A stretch of DNA of 39,246 bases. Source: Polaromonas sp. UBA5171 (GTDB lineage: Bacteria > Pseudomonadota > Gammaproteobacteria > Burkholderiales > Burkholderiaceae_C). The notes under the pieces were generated by a model that was not told where the DNA came from, did not search any database, and saw only the letters and a list, made by a program, of their open reading frames with translations. Location of the stretch: contig DHWX01000054.1 in NCBI GenBank assembly GCA_002413395.1, positions 1 to 39,246 of the forward strand, written 5' to 3'. Every line of letters begins with the position of its first letter. The stretch's first letter is position 1. The translations under genes and the position numbers were made by a program. Of the stretch, positions 17,365-25,659 are shown piece after piece.

Positions 17365-19176
17365 ATGAAAATTCAAATCCGTGACGTACCATTGCGCAGT
17401 GTCTGGGTGCTGCAGCAGGCGGGCATTCACCCCTTGCTGGCTCGGCTCTTTGCCGCGCGCGGTGTTCACTCGATGGACGAACTCGATGACGGGCTGGCCA
17501 AATTGCTGCCGCCCGCCTCGCTGCGCGGCAGCCGCGAAGCCGCCCAGCTGCTGGCCGATGCCATGGCAGAGGATAAGAAAATCTGCGTGGTCGCCGACTA
17601 CGACTGCGATGGCGCCACCGCCTGCGCCGTGGCGCTGCGGGGCTTGAAACTGCTGGGCGCCAAACATGTCAGCTACCTGGTGCCGGACCGGGTGATTGAC
17701 GGCTATGGCCTGACGCCGCCGATTGCCGAGCGCGTCAAAGCCAGCGGTGCCGACCTGCTGGTGACCGTGGACAACGGCATTGCCAGCATCGACGGCGTGG
17801 CCCGGGCCAAGGCGCTGGGCCTGCAGGTGCTGGTGACCGACCACCACCTGCCCGCGCTTAAAGACGGGCGGGTGGTGTTGCCGGCCGCCGACGTGATCGT
17901 CAACCCCAACCAGCCCGATTGCGGTTTTGAGAGCAAATCCATCGCCGGGGTGGGCGTGATGTTTTATGTGCTGCTGGCGCTGCGCGCCGAGTTGCGCCAG
18001 CGTGGGGTGTTCGATGCGACTCCGAGCGACGCCGGGCCGCCCCAAGGCGCGAGCGCCTCCTCGGGGGGCAGCGTAGTACACGCAGTGACAAGCGTGGGGG
18101 CCAAGGTACCTCAGCCGAAGCTCGATACGCTGCTTCCCCTTGTCGCCCTCGGAACCGTGGCCGACGTCGTCAAGCTCGATGCCAACAACCGGCGCCTGGT
18201 GGCGCAGGGTCTCAAGCGCATCCGGGCCGGCGCCCTGCCGGCGGGAATTGCCAGCCTGTTTACCGCTGCAGGCCGCCAGGCGCCTGTGGCGACGACGTTT
18301 GATTTTGGCTTTGCGCTCGGTCCGCGCATCAATGCGGCGGGCCGCCTCGCCGACATGACGCTGGGCATTGAGTGCCTGCTGACCGACGACGCGGCGCGGG
18401 CCGACGAACTGGCCAAAATGCTGGACGGCATCAACCGCGAACGTCGCGACATCGAGGCGGGCATGCGCGAGCAAGCCCAGCTGGCGGCCGACGCGATGAT
18501 TGACGAGGATGAAGAACCGCCGCCGGCCATTGCGATCTTTGACCCGGAATTCCATGAAGGCGTGGTCGGCATCGTGGCCTCGCGCATCAAGGACAAACTG
18601 CACCGGCCGACCTTTGTGTTTGCCGCCAGCCAGGCGCCGGGCAAGGAGCATGAACTCAAAGGCTCGGGCCGCTCGATTCCCGGCTTTCACCTGCGCGATG
18701 CGCTGGATCTGGTGGCCAAACGCTGCCCCGGCGTGTTGCTGCGCTTTGGCGGCCACGCCATGGCCGCCGGCTGCACCCTTGCCGAAGAACACTTTGAGGT
18801 GTTCGAGCTGGCGCTGCAGCAAGTCGCCCACGAGTGGCTGGACGCCGCCACCCTGACGCGCCGCATGGATACCGACGGCCCGCTGGCGCCCGAGTACCGG
18901 CGTGCCGACCTGGTCGACACGCTGCACAAGGAAGTCTGGGGCCAGGGCTTTGCCGCGCCCACCTTCAGCGAAGAAGTCGAGGTGGTGTCGCAGCGGCTGG
19001 TGGGTGAAAAGCACCTGGCGCTCAAGCTCAGGCACCAGGGCCAGCCGGTGGACGCCATCTGGTTTGGCCACACCGAGCCCCTGCCCGCGCGGGTGACGCT
19101 GGCTTTCCGGCTGGATGCCGATGAATGGCAGGGTGTCAAACGGCTGCGGTTTCTCGTGGAAGCAGCTGAAATTTAG
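17365..19176 (+). CDS. recJ: Single-stranded-DNA-specific exonuclease RecJ
   Basis: A 603-residue 5'-3' single-strand DNA exonuclease of recombinational and mismatch repair. The DHH domain carries DYDCDG (78-83), TVDNG, and TDHH with the DHH at 159-161, which supply the Mn/Mg ligands; the DHHA1 domain shows RFGGHAMAAG (about 460-469). The C-terminal OB-like domain is present, so the length is near normal. The oddity is an extra stretch of some 25-33 residues near 218-250 that coincides with a G/C-rich hairpin element at DNA level. The start MKIQIRD follows the COG4255-type gene by 33 bp. Confidence 0.94.
   Translation: MKIQIRDVPLRSVWVLQQAGIHPLLARLFAARGVHSMDELDDGLAKLLPPASLRGSREAAQLLADAMAEDKKICVVADYDCDGATACAVALRGLKLLGAKHVSYLVPDRVIDGYGLTPPIAERVKASGADLLVTVDNGIASIDGVARAKALGLQVLVTDHHLPALKDGRVVLPAADVIVNPNQPDCGFESKSIAGVGVMFYVLLALRAELRQRGVFDATPSDAGPPQGASASSGGSVVHAVTSVGAKVPQPKLDTLLPLVALGTVADVVKLDANNRRLVAQGLKRIRAGALPAGIASLFTAAGRQAPVATTFDFGFALGPRINAAGRLADMTLGIECLLTDDAARADELAKMLDGINRERRDIEAGMREQAQLAADAMIDEDEEPPPAIAIFDPEFHEGVVGIVASRIKDKLHRPTFVFAASQAPGKEHELKGSGRSIPGFHLRDALDLVAKRCPGVLLRFGGHAMAAGCTLAEEHFEVFELALQQVAHEWLDAATLTRRMDTDGPLAPEYRRADLVDTLHKEVWGQGFAAPTFSEEVEVVSQRLVGEKHLALKLRHQGQPVDAIWFGHTEPLPARVTLAFRLDADEWQGVKRLRFLVEAAEI
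18031..18102. repeat. 72-bp hairpin element inserted in frame within recJ
   Basis: This stretch contains the nested hairpin CCCC-AA-GGCGC-GA-GCGCC-TCCTC-GGGG and ends in GTGGGGGCC, which can pair with GGCCGCCCC at its start. It looks like the G/C-rich extragenic repeat abundant in Comamonadaceae. Its length is a multiple of three and it adds about 24 low-complexity residues (Gly, Ala, Ser, Pro) to RecJ. Confidence 0.7.
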
Positions 19177-19327
19177 GAATTTCAGGGCTGCAACCCATAA
19201 AGAACAGATGAAAACTGCTATTGAATAAATAGCGTTTGTTCACCCTTTCAACCGAAAATAACACCTGCTCGAACCCGGTCAAACCGATGGCCTGGCTAAT
19301 TTTCAGCAGCAGACAGGCGGCTATCCA

Positions 19328-19372
19328 TTGACAAATTTCGCCTGATCTATAAGATATACATACAATATATCT
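19328..19372 (+). promoter_or_regulatory. SUF operon promoter with Rrf2/NsrR-like operator over the -10
   Basis: A perfect -35 TTGACA (19328-19333) is followed after 16 bp by TAAGAT (19350-19355). An inverted repeat AGATATA-N7-TATATCT (19352-19372, centre 19362) covers the -10 and start site, so a bound protein would repress. Its 10-1-10 symmetry and AGAT...ATCT ends resemble NsrR sites (AAGATGYATTT type); an IscR-type site is the alternative. An nsrR gene lies in the same run downstream. Confidence 0.6.
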
Positions 19373-19386
19373 ATGCGATTTAAACC

Positions 19387-19743
19387 ATGACCATGATCAC
19401 ACTGACTGAAGCGGCTGCAAAGCAGATCCACTCACAAATTGCCAAGCGCGGCAAAGGCCTCGGGCTGCGCGTTGGCGTCAAAAATGTGGGCTGTTCAGGC
19501 TATGCCTATACCTATGAGCTGGCTGACGAACAGCGCGGCGATGAACAACGCTTTGAAAACCATGGCGCAACGTTGCTGATTGCCACGCCAAGCCTGGCCA
19601 CGCTTGAAGGCGCATGTCTCGATTTTGTCACTGAGGGGCTCAAACAGAGCTTCCAGTTCGACAACCCCAACGTCAGCAACACCTGCGGCTGCGGCGAAAG
19701 CTTCAGCCTGAAGGCCGGCGCTGGCAAGGGAGTCACCGTATGA
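19387..19743 (+). CDS. sufA: A-type Fe-S cluster carrier SufA/IscA family
   Basis: A 118-residue HesB/IscA-family protein that accepts nascent [2Fe-2S]/[4Fe-4S] clusters and hands them to apo-proteins. The three conserved cysteines are Cys36 (GCSGYAYTYE), Cys100 and Cys102 (CGCGESF). It is the first gene of the SUF operon and overlaps sufB by ATGA. ATG 19387 or ATG 19393 could be the start; neither has a Shine-Dalgarno sequence, and the leader from the predicted start site would be only about 25 nt. It could also be called an ErpA/IscA paralogue; SufA is chosen from context. Confidence 0.9.
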   Translation: MTMITLTEAAAKQIHSQIAKRGKGLGLRVGVKNVGCSGYAYTYELADEQRGDEQRFENHGATLLIATPSLATLEGACLDFVTEGLKQSFQFDNPNVSNTCGCGESFSLKAGAGKGVTV

Positions 19744-21176
19744 GCGCCGTGCTGCAAAACCTCGTCAACCAGCCCTACAAGCATGGTTTTGTCACCGACA
19801 TCGAGTCGGATGTCGCGGCCAAGGGCTTAAGTGAAGACACCATACGGCTGATTTCGTCCAAAAAAAACGAACCTGAATGGCTGCTCGAATTCCGCCTCAA
19901 GGCGTTCCGCCACTGGCTGACGATGACGGAGCCCGAGTGGGCCAATGTCAAATACCCGAAGATTGATTTCCAGGCGATCAGCTACTATTCGGCCCCCCGG
20001 CCCAAAGCCAAGCTCAAAAGCATGGACGAAGTTGACCCGGAGTTGCTGCGCACCTTTGAAAAGCTCGGCGTGCCGATGCACGAGCGCGCGGCGCTGGCGG
20101 GCGTGGCGGTCGATGTGATCTTTGACAGCGTCTCGGTGGCCACCACCTACAAGGCCAAGCTGGCCGAGGTTGGCATCATTTTCGGCTCCATGTCCGAAGC
20201 CGTGCAAAACCACCCGGAACTGGTGAAAAAGTACCTCGGCAGCGTGGTGCCGGCGGGCGACAACTATTACGCGGCGCTCAATTCGGCCGTCTTCACCGAT
20301 GGCTCGTTCTGTTTCATCCCCAAAGGCGTCAAATGCCCGATGGAGCTATCCACCTACTTTCGCATCAACACCCAGGACACCGGACAGTTTGAACGCACCC
20401 TGATCGTGGCCGAGGAAGGCGCTTCGGTGTCATACCTCGAAGGCTGCACCGCGCCCCAGTTTGACACCAACCAGTTGCACGCCGCGGTGGTGGAACTGGT
20501 GGCGCTGGACAACGCCGACATCAAATACTCAACGGTGCAAAACTGGTACGCGGGCGACGAAAACGGCGTGGGCGGCATCTACAACTTCGTCACCAAGCGC
20601 GGCATGTGCCGGGGTGTCAACTCGCGCATTTCCTGGACCCAGGTGGAAACCGGATCGGCCATCACCTGGAAGTATCCGTCGTGCATTCTGCTTGGCGACA
20701 ACTCGGTCGGAGAGTTTTATTCGGTCGCGGTAACCAATCACCATCAGCAGGCCGATACCGGAACCAAAATGATCCACATCGGCAAAAACACCCGCAGCAC
20801 CATTGTCAGCAAAGGCATTTCGGCGGGCCAGTCGAACAACAGTTACCGCGGTCTGGTGAAAGTGATGCCGACAGCGGCTGGCGCGCGCAACTATTCGCAG
20901 TGCGACTCGATGCTGATTGGCGAGCACTGCAGCGCCAACACCTTCCCCTACATCCAGGTGCGCAACCAAAGCGCCCAGGTGGAGCACGAGGCGTCCACCT
21001 CAAAAATTGGCGAAGACCAGATGTTTTATTTCGCCCAGCGCGGTATCGATGCCGAGGAAGCGGTATCGATGATCATCAACGGCTTTTGCAAGGACGTGTT
21101 TCGCCAGTTGCCGATGGAGTTCGCGGTCGAAGCCACCAAATTACTCGGATTCAAGCTTGAAGGGAGCGTGGGATGA
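19740..21176 (+). CDS. sufB: Fe-S cluster assembly protein SufB
   Basis: A 478-residue subunit of the SufBC2D scaffold on which Fe-S clusters are built. Hallmarks include the N-terminal helical part (LLEFRLKAFRHWL), then the right-handed beta-helix core with YFRINTQDTGQFERTLIVAEEGASVSYLEGCTAP and the C-terminal AQRGIDAEEAVSMIINGF. The Cys in YLEGCTAP lies in the conserved region where the cluster is assembled. Length is normal. Its start overlaps the sufA stop and its stop overlaps the sufC start (both ATGA), so translation is coupled. Confidence 0.96.
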   Translation: MSAVLQNLVNQPYKHGFVTDIESDVAAKGLSEDTIRLISSKKNEPEWLLEFRLKAFRHWLTMTEPEWANVKYPKIDFQAISYYSAPRPKAKLKSMDEVDPELLRTFEKLGVPMHERAALAGVAVDVIFDSVSVATTYKAKLAEVGIIFGSMSEAVQNHPELVKKYLGSVVPAGDNYYAALNSAVFTDGSFCFIPKGVKCPMELSTYFRINTQDTGQFERTLIVAEEGASVSYLEGCTAPQFDTNQLHAAVVELVALDNADIKYSTVQNWYAGDENGVGGIYNFVTKRGMCRGVNSRISWTQVETGSAITWKYPSCILLGDNSVGEFYSVAVTNHHQQADTGTKMIHIGKNTRSTIVSKGISAGQSNNSYRGLVKVMPTAAGARNYSQCDSMLIGEHCSANTFPYIQVRNQSAQVEHEASTSKIGEDQMFYFAQRGIDAEEAVSMIINGFCKDVFRQLPMEFAVEATKLLGFKLEGSVG

Positions 21177-21965
21177 TTGTTCAAGACAGTAAAGTACTGC
21201 TGCAGGTGCGCGGCCTGCGCGCCACCGTCAACGGCATCGAGATTCTCAAAGGGCTGGACTTCACTGTCAAGCGCGGAGAAGTCCACGCCATCATGGGGCC
21301 CAACGGCTCTGGCAAGAGCACCTTTGCCAAAGTGCTGGCGGGCCACACGGCCTACCAAGTGACGGCCGGCGAAGTGCTGTTCGAAGGCCACAATCTGCTT
21401 GAGCTGGCCCCTGAAATGCGCGCCCGTGCCGGTGTCTTTTTGGGCCTTCCAGTACCCCATCGAAATCCCCGGTGTCGGCAACAGCCAGTTTCTGCGCCTG
21501 GCTTACAACACGGTGCAAGCCGGGCGTGGCCAGGACGAACTGGATCCGCTTGAGTTTGACGACCTGGTGCGCGAGAAGATGAAGCTGCTCGAAATGAACC
21601 CCGAGTTTCTGGAACGCAGCGTCAACGAAGGTTTTTCAGGGGGCGAGAAGAAGCGCAATGAGATCTTGCAAATGGCGCTGCTCAATCCGAGCCTGGCCAT
21701 CCTCGACGAAACCGACTCCGGGCTTGACATCGACGCGCTGCGGGTGGTGTCGCAAGGCGTCAATCACCTGGCCAACCAGGACAATGCCATTGTGCTGGTC
21801 ACGCACTACCAGCGCCTGCTGAACTACATCGTTCCCGACTACGTGCATGTGATGAGCGCGGGCCGCATCATCCGCACCGGGGGCAAGGAACTCGCGCTCG
21901 AACTGGAGGAGCGCGGCTACGACTGGATCGAGGCCGAAGCCGAGGCCACAGGGACCTTGTCATGA
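21173..21965 (+). pseudogene. sufC: Fe-S assembly ATPase SufC, split by a one-base frameshift
   Basis: The first 90 codons read as SufC (GLRATVNGIEILKGLDF, Walker A GPNGSGKST), then from 21443 the frame turns into unrelated sequence and stops at 21553. The +1 frame from 21444 continues as AFQYPIEIPGVGNSQFLRLAYN, the signature FSGGEKKRNE, Walker B and DETDSGLDIDALR, and the normal C-terminus ending at 21965. One extra G in TTTTTGGGCC (21437-21446) explains it. Joined, the protein would be about 263 residues, normal for SufC, the ATPase of the SufBCD scaffold. All flanking genes are intact and coupled, so a sequencing or assembly indel is the simplest cause; real loss or programmed frameshifting are less likely. 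Confidence 0.9.
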
Positions 21966-23284
21966 GCGCCGGGACCGCCGCTACGCAGGGCGTTCTCGAC
22001 AGCCTGCTCGCCAGCCTGGTGCCGTCGCCTGGCAGCCTTGTGCCGGTAAAGCTGGAATGGCTCAAAGCACTGCGCGCCCAGGCGCTGGAGCGCGTTGGCG
22101 CCCTCACGCTACCCAACACGCACGACGAAGCCTGGCGCTTCACCAATATTTCAGCGCTGACCCGGCAATCGTTTCGTCCGCTGAACAAGCCGAATGCGTT
22201 GAAGCCAGCCGACATCGCGCACCTGCATATCGAAGAGGCCACAACAAGACTGGTTTTCGTCGATGGCGTGCATGCGCCGCAACTCTCCAGCATCAACGCC
22301 GAGGCTGGCCTGTTTGTCGGCAACTTGCTGTCAGCCCCTGAAACGCAGGCCGCTGTCATCGCGGCACATCTGGGTCAGCACGCCGCATTCCATGACGCAC
22401 TGTTCCCGGCGCTCAACACCGCCTTTTTGATTGACGCCGCCGTGCTCATCGTGCCGCGCAACACCGCGATCGCCGCGCCGGTGCATCTGCTCTTTATCTC
22501 GACACAGCCTGATGTTGCCAGCCACCCGCGCCTGCTGCTGGTAGCCGAGTCAGGCAGCGCTGTGACACTGATTGAAGACTACGTGACTTTGCATGATGCC
22601 GCGTACCTCACCAATGCGGTCGCCGAAGTGACGTTGGGCGCCAACGCACAGGTCGAGCATGCTCGCGTACAGCGTGAAAGCGGCCAGGCCTTTCACATGG
22701 CCAGTTGCGCGGTGTCGCTGAGCCGGGCGAGTCGCTACCACTCGGTCAGCATCGCCCTGGGCGCGCAGATTTCCCGGCTTGACCTCAACGTGGTGCAAAC
22801 CGCCGATAGCGCGGAATGCTCGCTCGACGGATTGGCCCTGATTGGCGGCCAGCAGCTTGCCGACACCCACACTTTCATCGACCACGGCAAGCCGCACGGC
22901 GTCAGCCGCCAGTTGCACAAATGCATTGTGGGCGGAGCCGCGCACGCGGTCTTTAACGGCAAGGTGATGGTTCGCCCTGGCGCTCAGAAAACCGATTCGG
23001 CGCAGTCGAGCCGCAACCTGCTGCTAACGCCCAAGGCGCTGGTCGATACCCAGCCGCAACTCGAAATTTTTGCCGACGACGTGAAATGCACGCACGGCGC
23101 GACCGTCGGCCAGCTCGATAGCGAGGAAGTTTTCTACCTGCAAAGCCGCGGTCTTTCGGAAGCCGTGGCGCGCAATCTGCTCACCTACGCATTCGGCGCT
23201 GAAGTCATCGACCGAATTTCCGTTGCGTCACTGCGGCGGCAGCTTGAGCAGACGGTGCTTGAACAAACCACAGGCCAGCCATGA
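21962..23284 (+). CDS. sufD: Fe-S cluster assembly protein SufD
   Basis: A 440-residue partner of SufB in the SufBC2D scaffold, thought to help iron entry. The N-terminus has the DEAWRFTNIS motif of the helical domain; the C-terminal beta-helix has THTFIDHGKPHGVSRQLHKCIVGGAAHAVFNGKVMVRPGAQKTDSAQSSRNLLL, of which the His and the GxxxG-rich part are conserved, and DDVKCTHGATVGQLDSEEVFYL. The intervening segment is more variable, as usual. It overlaps sufC and sufS by ATGA at both ends, so its translation should depend on sufC translation reaching its normal stop. Confidence 0.94.
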   Translation: MSAGTAATQGVLDSLLASLVPSPGSLVPVKLEWLKALRAQALERVGALTLPNTHDEAWRFTNISALTRQSFRPLNKPNALKPADIAHLHIEEATTRLVFVDGVHAPQLSSINAEAGLFVGNLLSAPETQAAVIAAHLGQHAAFHDALFPALNTAFLIDAAVLIVPRNTAIAAPVHLLFISTQPDVASHPRLLLVAESGSAVTLIEDYVTLHDAAYLTNAVAEVTLGANAQVEHARVQRESGQAFHMASCAVSLSRASRYHSVSIALGAQISRLDLNVVQTADSAECSLDGLALIGGQQLADTHTFIDHGKPHGVSRQLHKCIVGGAAHAVFNGKVMVRPGAQKTDSAQSSRNLLLTPKALVDTQPQLEIFADDVKCTHGATVGQLDSEEVFYLQSRGLSEAVARNLLTYAFGAEVIDRISVASLRRQLEQTVLEQTTGQP

Positions 23285-24531
23285 TCAACACGTCAACTTC
23301 CGCAACGACACCCACCTTCGATGTAGCCCGGATTCGCGCTGAGTTTCCGATTCTCAAGCTCACGGTTGCCGGCAAGCCGCTGGTCTATCTCGACAACGCC
23401 GCATCGAGCCAGATGCCGCAACCGGTCATTGACCGCCTGGTGCGCTACCAGACGAGCGAGCACGCCAACATTCATCGCGCCGTGCATTATTTGTCCGAGA
23501 CAGCCACCACCGCCTACGAGGCAGCGCGCGCCAAGCTGCAGCGCTTCATCAACGCCCGGGAAGCGCGCGAAGTGATCTTCACCAGCGGCACCACCGAGGG
23601 CATCAACCTTGTGATGCAGGGTTGGGGCCGCAAGTTCATCAGCGCCGGTGACGAAATCATCCTGACCGTGCTGGAGCATCACTCAAACATCGTGCCCTGG
23701 CAGATGCTCGCCACCGAAAAGGGCGCAAAGATTCGCGTGGTGCCGATCAACGATGCAGGGGAACTCTTGCTCAGCGAGTACGAGGCGCTCTTCAACGAAC
23801 GCACCCGTTTGGTGAGCGTCGGCCACGTCTCGAACGCGCTGGGCAGCATCAACCCGGTCAAGCAGATGATCGCGTTCGCGCATGCGCGCGGTGTGCCCGT
23901 GCTGGTCGATGGTGCGCAAGCCGCGCCGCACCTGGCGGTGGACGTACAGGATCTGGACTGTGATTTTTATGCCTTCTCGGGCCACAAGATGTGCGGCCCG
24001 ACCGGCATTGGCATTCTGTATGGCCGCGCCGCGCTGCTCGAAGAAATGCAGCCGTTCAAGGGCGGCGGCGACATGATTCATACCGTCACGTTTGAAAAGA
24101 CGACCTACAACACGATCCCGCACAAGTTCGAGGCCGGAACACCGCCCATTGCCGCGGCCATCGGCTTCGGTGCCGCCGTGGATTACGTCTCAAGCATCGG
24201 CATGTCGGCCATCGCAGCGCACGAACACGACTTGCTGCACCATGCCACCGAACAGCTGGGCGCGCTTCCCGGCGTGCGCCTGATTGGCACCGCGCAAGAC
24301 AAGGCTGCGGTGCTGTCGTTTGCGGTCGAGGGCATCCACCCGCATGACGTGGGCACCTTGCTCAATCAGGAGGGTGTCGCGGTGCGCACCGGCCACCACT
24401 GCGCGCAGCCCTTGATGAAGCGCCTGGGTGTGGCGGCTACCTCGCGCGCCTCGTTTGCGTTTTACAACACGCTGGCCGACGTAGACGCGCTGGTCGCCGG
24501 TATTCGCAGTGTCCAAAAGGTATTTGCATGA
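23281..24531 (+). CDS. sufS: Cysteine desulfurase SufS
   Basis: A 416-residue PLP enzyme that takes sulfur from L-cysteine as a persulfide for cluster assembly. The PLP-binding lysine is Lys236 in FSGHKMCGPTGIG, and the catalytic Cys374 lies in RTGHHCAQPLM, the short-loop type II (SufS) form. LDNAASSQMP at the start and TSGTTEGIN are also family hallmarks. It overlaps sufD and sufU by ATGA. Its partner is the SufU-like protein encoded next, rather than SufE. Confidence 0.96.
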   Translation: MINTSTSATTPTFDVARIRAEFPILKLTVAGKPLVYLDNAASSQMPQPVIDRLVRYQTSEHANIHRAVHYLSETATTAYEAARAKLQRFINAREAREVIFTSGTTEGINLVMQGWGRKFISAGDEIILTVLEHHSNIVPWQMLATEKGAKIRVVPINDAGELLLSEYEALFNERTRLVSVGHVSNALGSINPVKQMIAFAHARGVPVLVDGAQAAPHLAVDVQDLDCDFYAFSGHKMCGPTGIGILYGRAALLEEMQPFKGGGDMIHTVTFEKTTYNTIPHKFEAGTPPIAAAIGFGAAVDYVSSIGMSAIAAHEHDLLHHATEQLGALPGVRLIGTAQDKAAVLSFAVEGIHPHDVGTLLNQEGVAVRTGHHCAQPLMKRLGVAATSRASFAFYNTLADVDALVAGIRSVQKVFA

Positions 24532-25016
24532 GCACCGATCCCAAAGCCCTGTACCAGGAAGTGATCCTCGACCACAACCGCAAGCCACGCAACTACGGCG
24601 AGCTGGATCACCCCAGCCACCATGCCGAAGGGGTGAATCCGCTGTGCGGCGACCATATTCATGTCGCGCTCGATCTGGCGGGTGACACCATCAACCGCAT
24701 CGCCTTCCATGGCGAATCGTGCGCGATCTGCAAGGCATCGGCATCGATGATGACGGCGGCGGTGAAGGGTAAGAGTCAGGAAGAGGCGAAGACGTTGATC
24801 CATGAATTTGTTGACATGGCGACTGGCCGGCTCGACGTGAAGAACGGCACCCACATCGGCCGGTTGGCAGTGTTCTCTGGCATCAGCGAGTTGCCAATGC
24901 GCGTGAAATGCGCCATTTTGCCGTGGCACACACTGCAGGCCGCCTTCAACGCCGTGTCCAGCACGTCCACCGAGGCCGAGGCCGATCCGATGCACACCCC
25001 GCTTGGCGACGCCTGA
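24528..25016 (+). CDS. sufU: SufU-type IscU-like sulfur acceptor
   Basis: A 162-residue IscU-family protein. Cys40 (NPLCGDH), Cys65 (SCAIC) and Cys128 (KCAILPW) are in the pattern of SufU, with Asp42 as an additional ligand; Cys68 is extra. The insertion between the second and third Cys, relative to IscU, marks it as SufU, which uses zinc and accepts persulfide sulfur from SufS. It starts YQEVILDHNRKPRNYGEL, typical of the family. It closes the ATGA-coupled block; the next gene begins 36 bp on. Confidence 0.93.
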   Translation: MSTDPKALYQEVILDHNRKPRNYGELDHPSHHAEGVNPLCGDHIHVALDLAGDTINRIAFHGESCAICKASASMMTAAVKGKSQEEAKTLIHEFVDMATGRLDVKNGTHIGRLAVFSGISELPMRVKCAILPWHTLQAAFNAVSSTSTEAEADPMHTPLGDA

Positions 25017-25052
25017 ATCGGTCCGCGATCGTTTTACCTACAGGATATTGAC

Positions 25053-25613
25053 ATGCCGAGAATTGCCGAAATTGAAGACACGCCCAATCCGAACGCGATG
25101 AAGTTCGTCTTGCGCGAGCCGCTCACCTGGGGCGTGGCGCATTCGTACGAAAACGCTGAACAAGCCCAGGGCGACGCGCTAGCCAGCGCGCTGTTCGCCA
25201 TCGAACACGTCACCAATGTTTTCTATGTTGATCGCTGGCTCACCGTCACCCAGGATGGCCAGACCGACTGGGACCAACTGGTGCGCGAGATTGCCGAGCC
25301 CCTGCGCGCCGCACCAGCGGCCAGCGAGCAATCGGCGGCAGCGGTTTTTGCGGCGCGGGTCAGCGTGGCGGACCTGAGCGAAGAAGACCAGCAGCGCCTG
25401 AGCCACATCGAGCTGATGCTCGACCAGGAAATCAGGCCCTACCTGCAAAGCGACGGCGGCGACCTGCACGTTCTTGGCCTCGCCGGTAACCAGCTCATCG
25501 TGCATTACCAGGGGGCATGCGGCACCTGCCCGAGCGCCATTTCCGGAACGCTTCGGGGCATCGAGAGCCGGCTGCGCACGATCGAACCCACTATCGAAGT
25601 CATCGCGGCCTAG
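25053..25613 (+). CDS. Nfu-type Fe-S carrier (Nfu N-terminal domain plus NifU C-terminal domain)
   Basis: A 186-residue protein. Residues 1-90 match the Nfu N-terminal domain (TPNPNAMKFVL, ALFAIEHVTNVFYVDRWLTV); residues 110-186 are a NifU C-terminal domain with IRPYLQSDGGDLHVLG and the cluster-binding Cys156-x-x-Cys159 (GACGTCPSA). This order is that of mitochondrial NFU1 and related bacterial carriers that deliver [4Fe-4S] clusters late in assembly. It differs from E. coli NfuA, whose N-terminal domain is A-type. An AGGA site precedes the ATG. The spacing of 36 bp from sufU and 46 bp to nnrS suggests a shared operon. Confidence 0.92.
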   Translation: MPRIAEIEDTPNPNAMKFVLREPLTWGVAHSYENAEQAQGDALASALFAIEHVTNVFYVDRWLTVTQDGQTDWDQLVREIAEPLRAAPAASEQSAAAVFAARVSVADLSEEDQQRLSHIELMLDQEIRPYLQSDGGDLHVLGLAGNQLIVHYQGACGTCPSAISGTLRGIESRLRTIEPTIEVIAA

Positions 25614-25659
25614 GCGTCAACTCCGCTTGACCATCGAGACATCCAACCCGAGTGACTCC

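Noticed and set aside
17335..19071. A 578-codon minus-strand open frame opposite recJ
   Set aside because: The His, Gln and Arg-rich composition is what the complement of a high-GC gene gives; RecJ motifs on the plus strand are unambiguous.
21437..21446. Programmed ribosomal frameshifting in sufC
   Set aside because: The shift needed is +1 at TTG GGC, with no in-frame stop or prfB-like stimulatory signal nearby; an indel is simpler.
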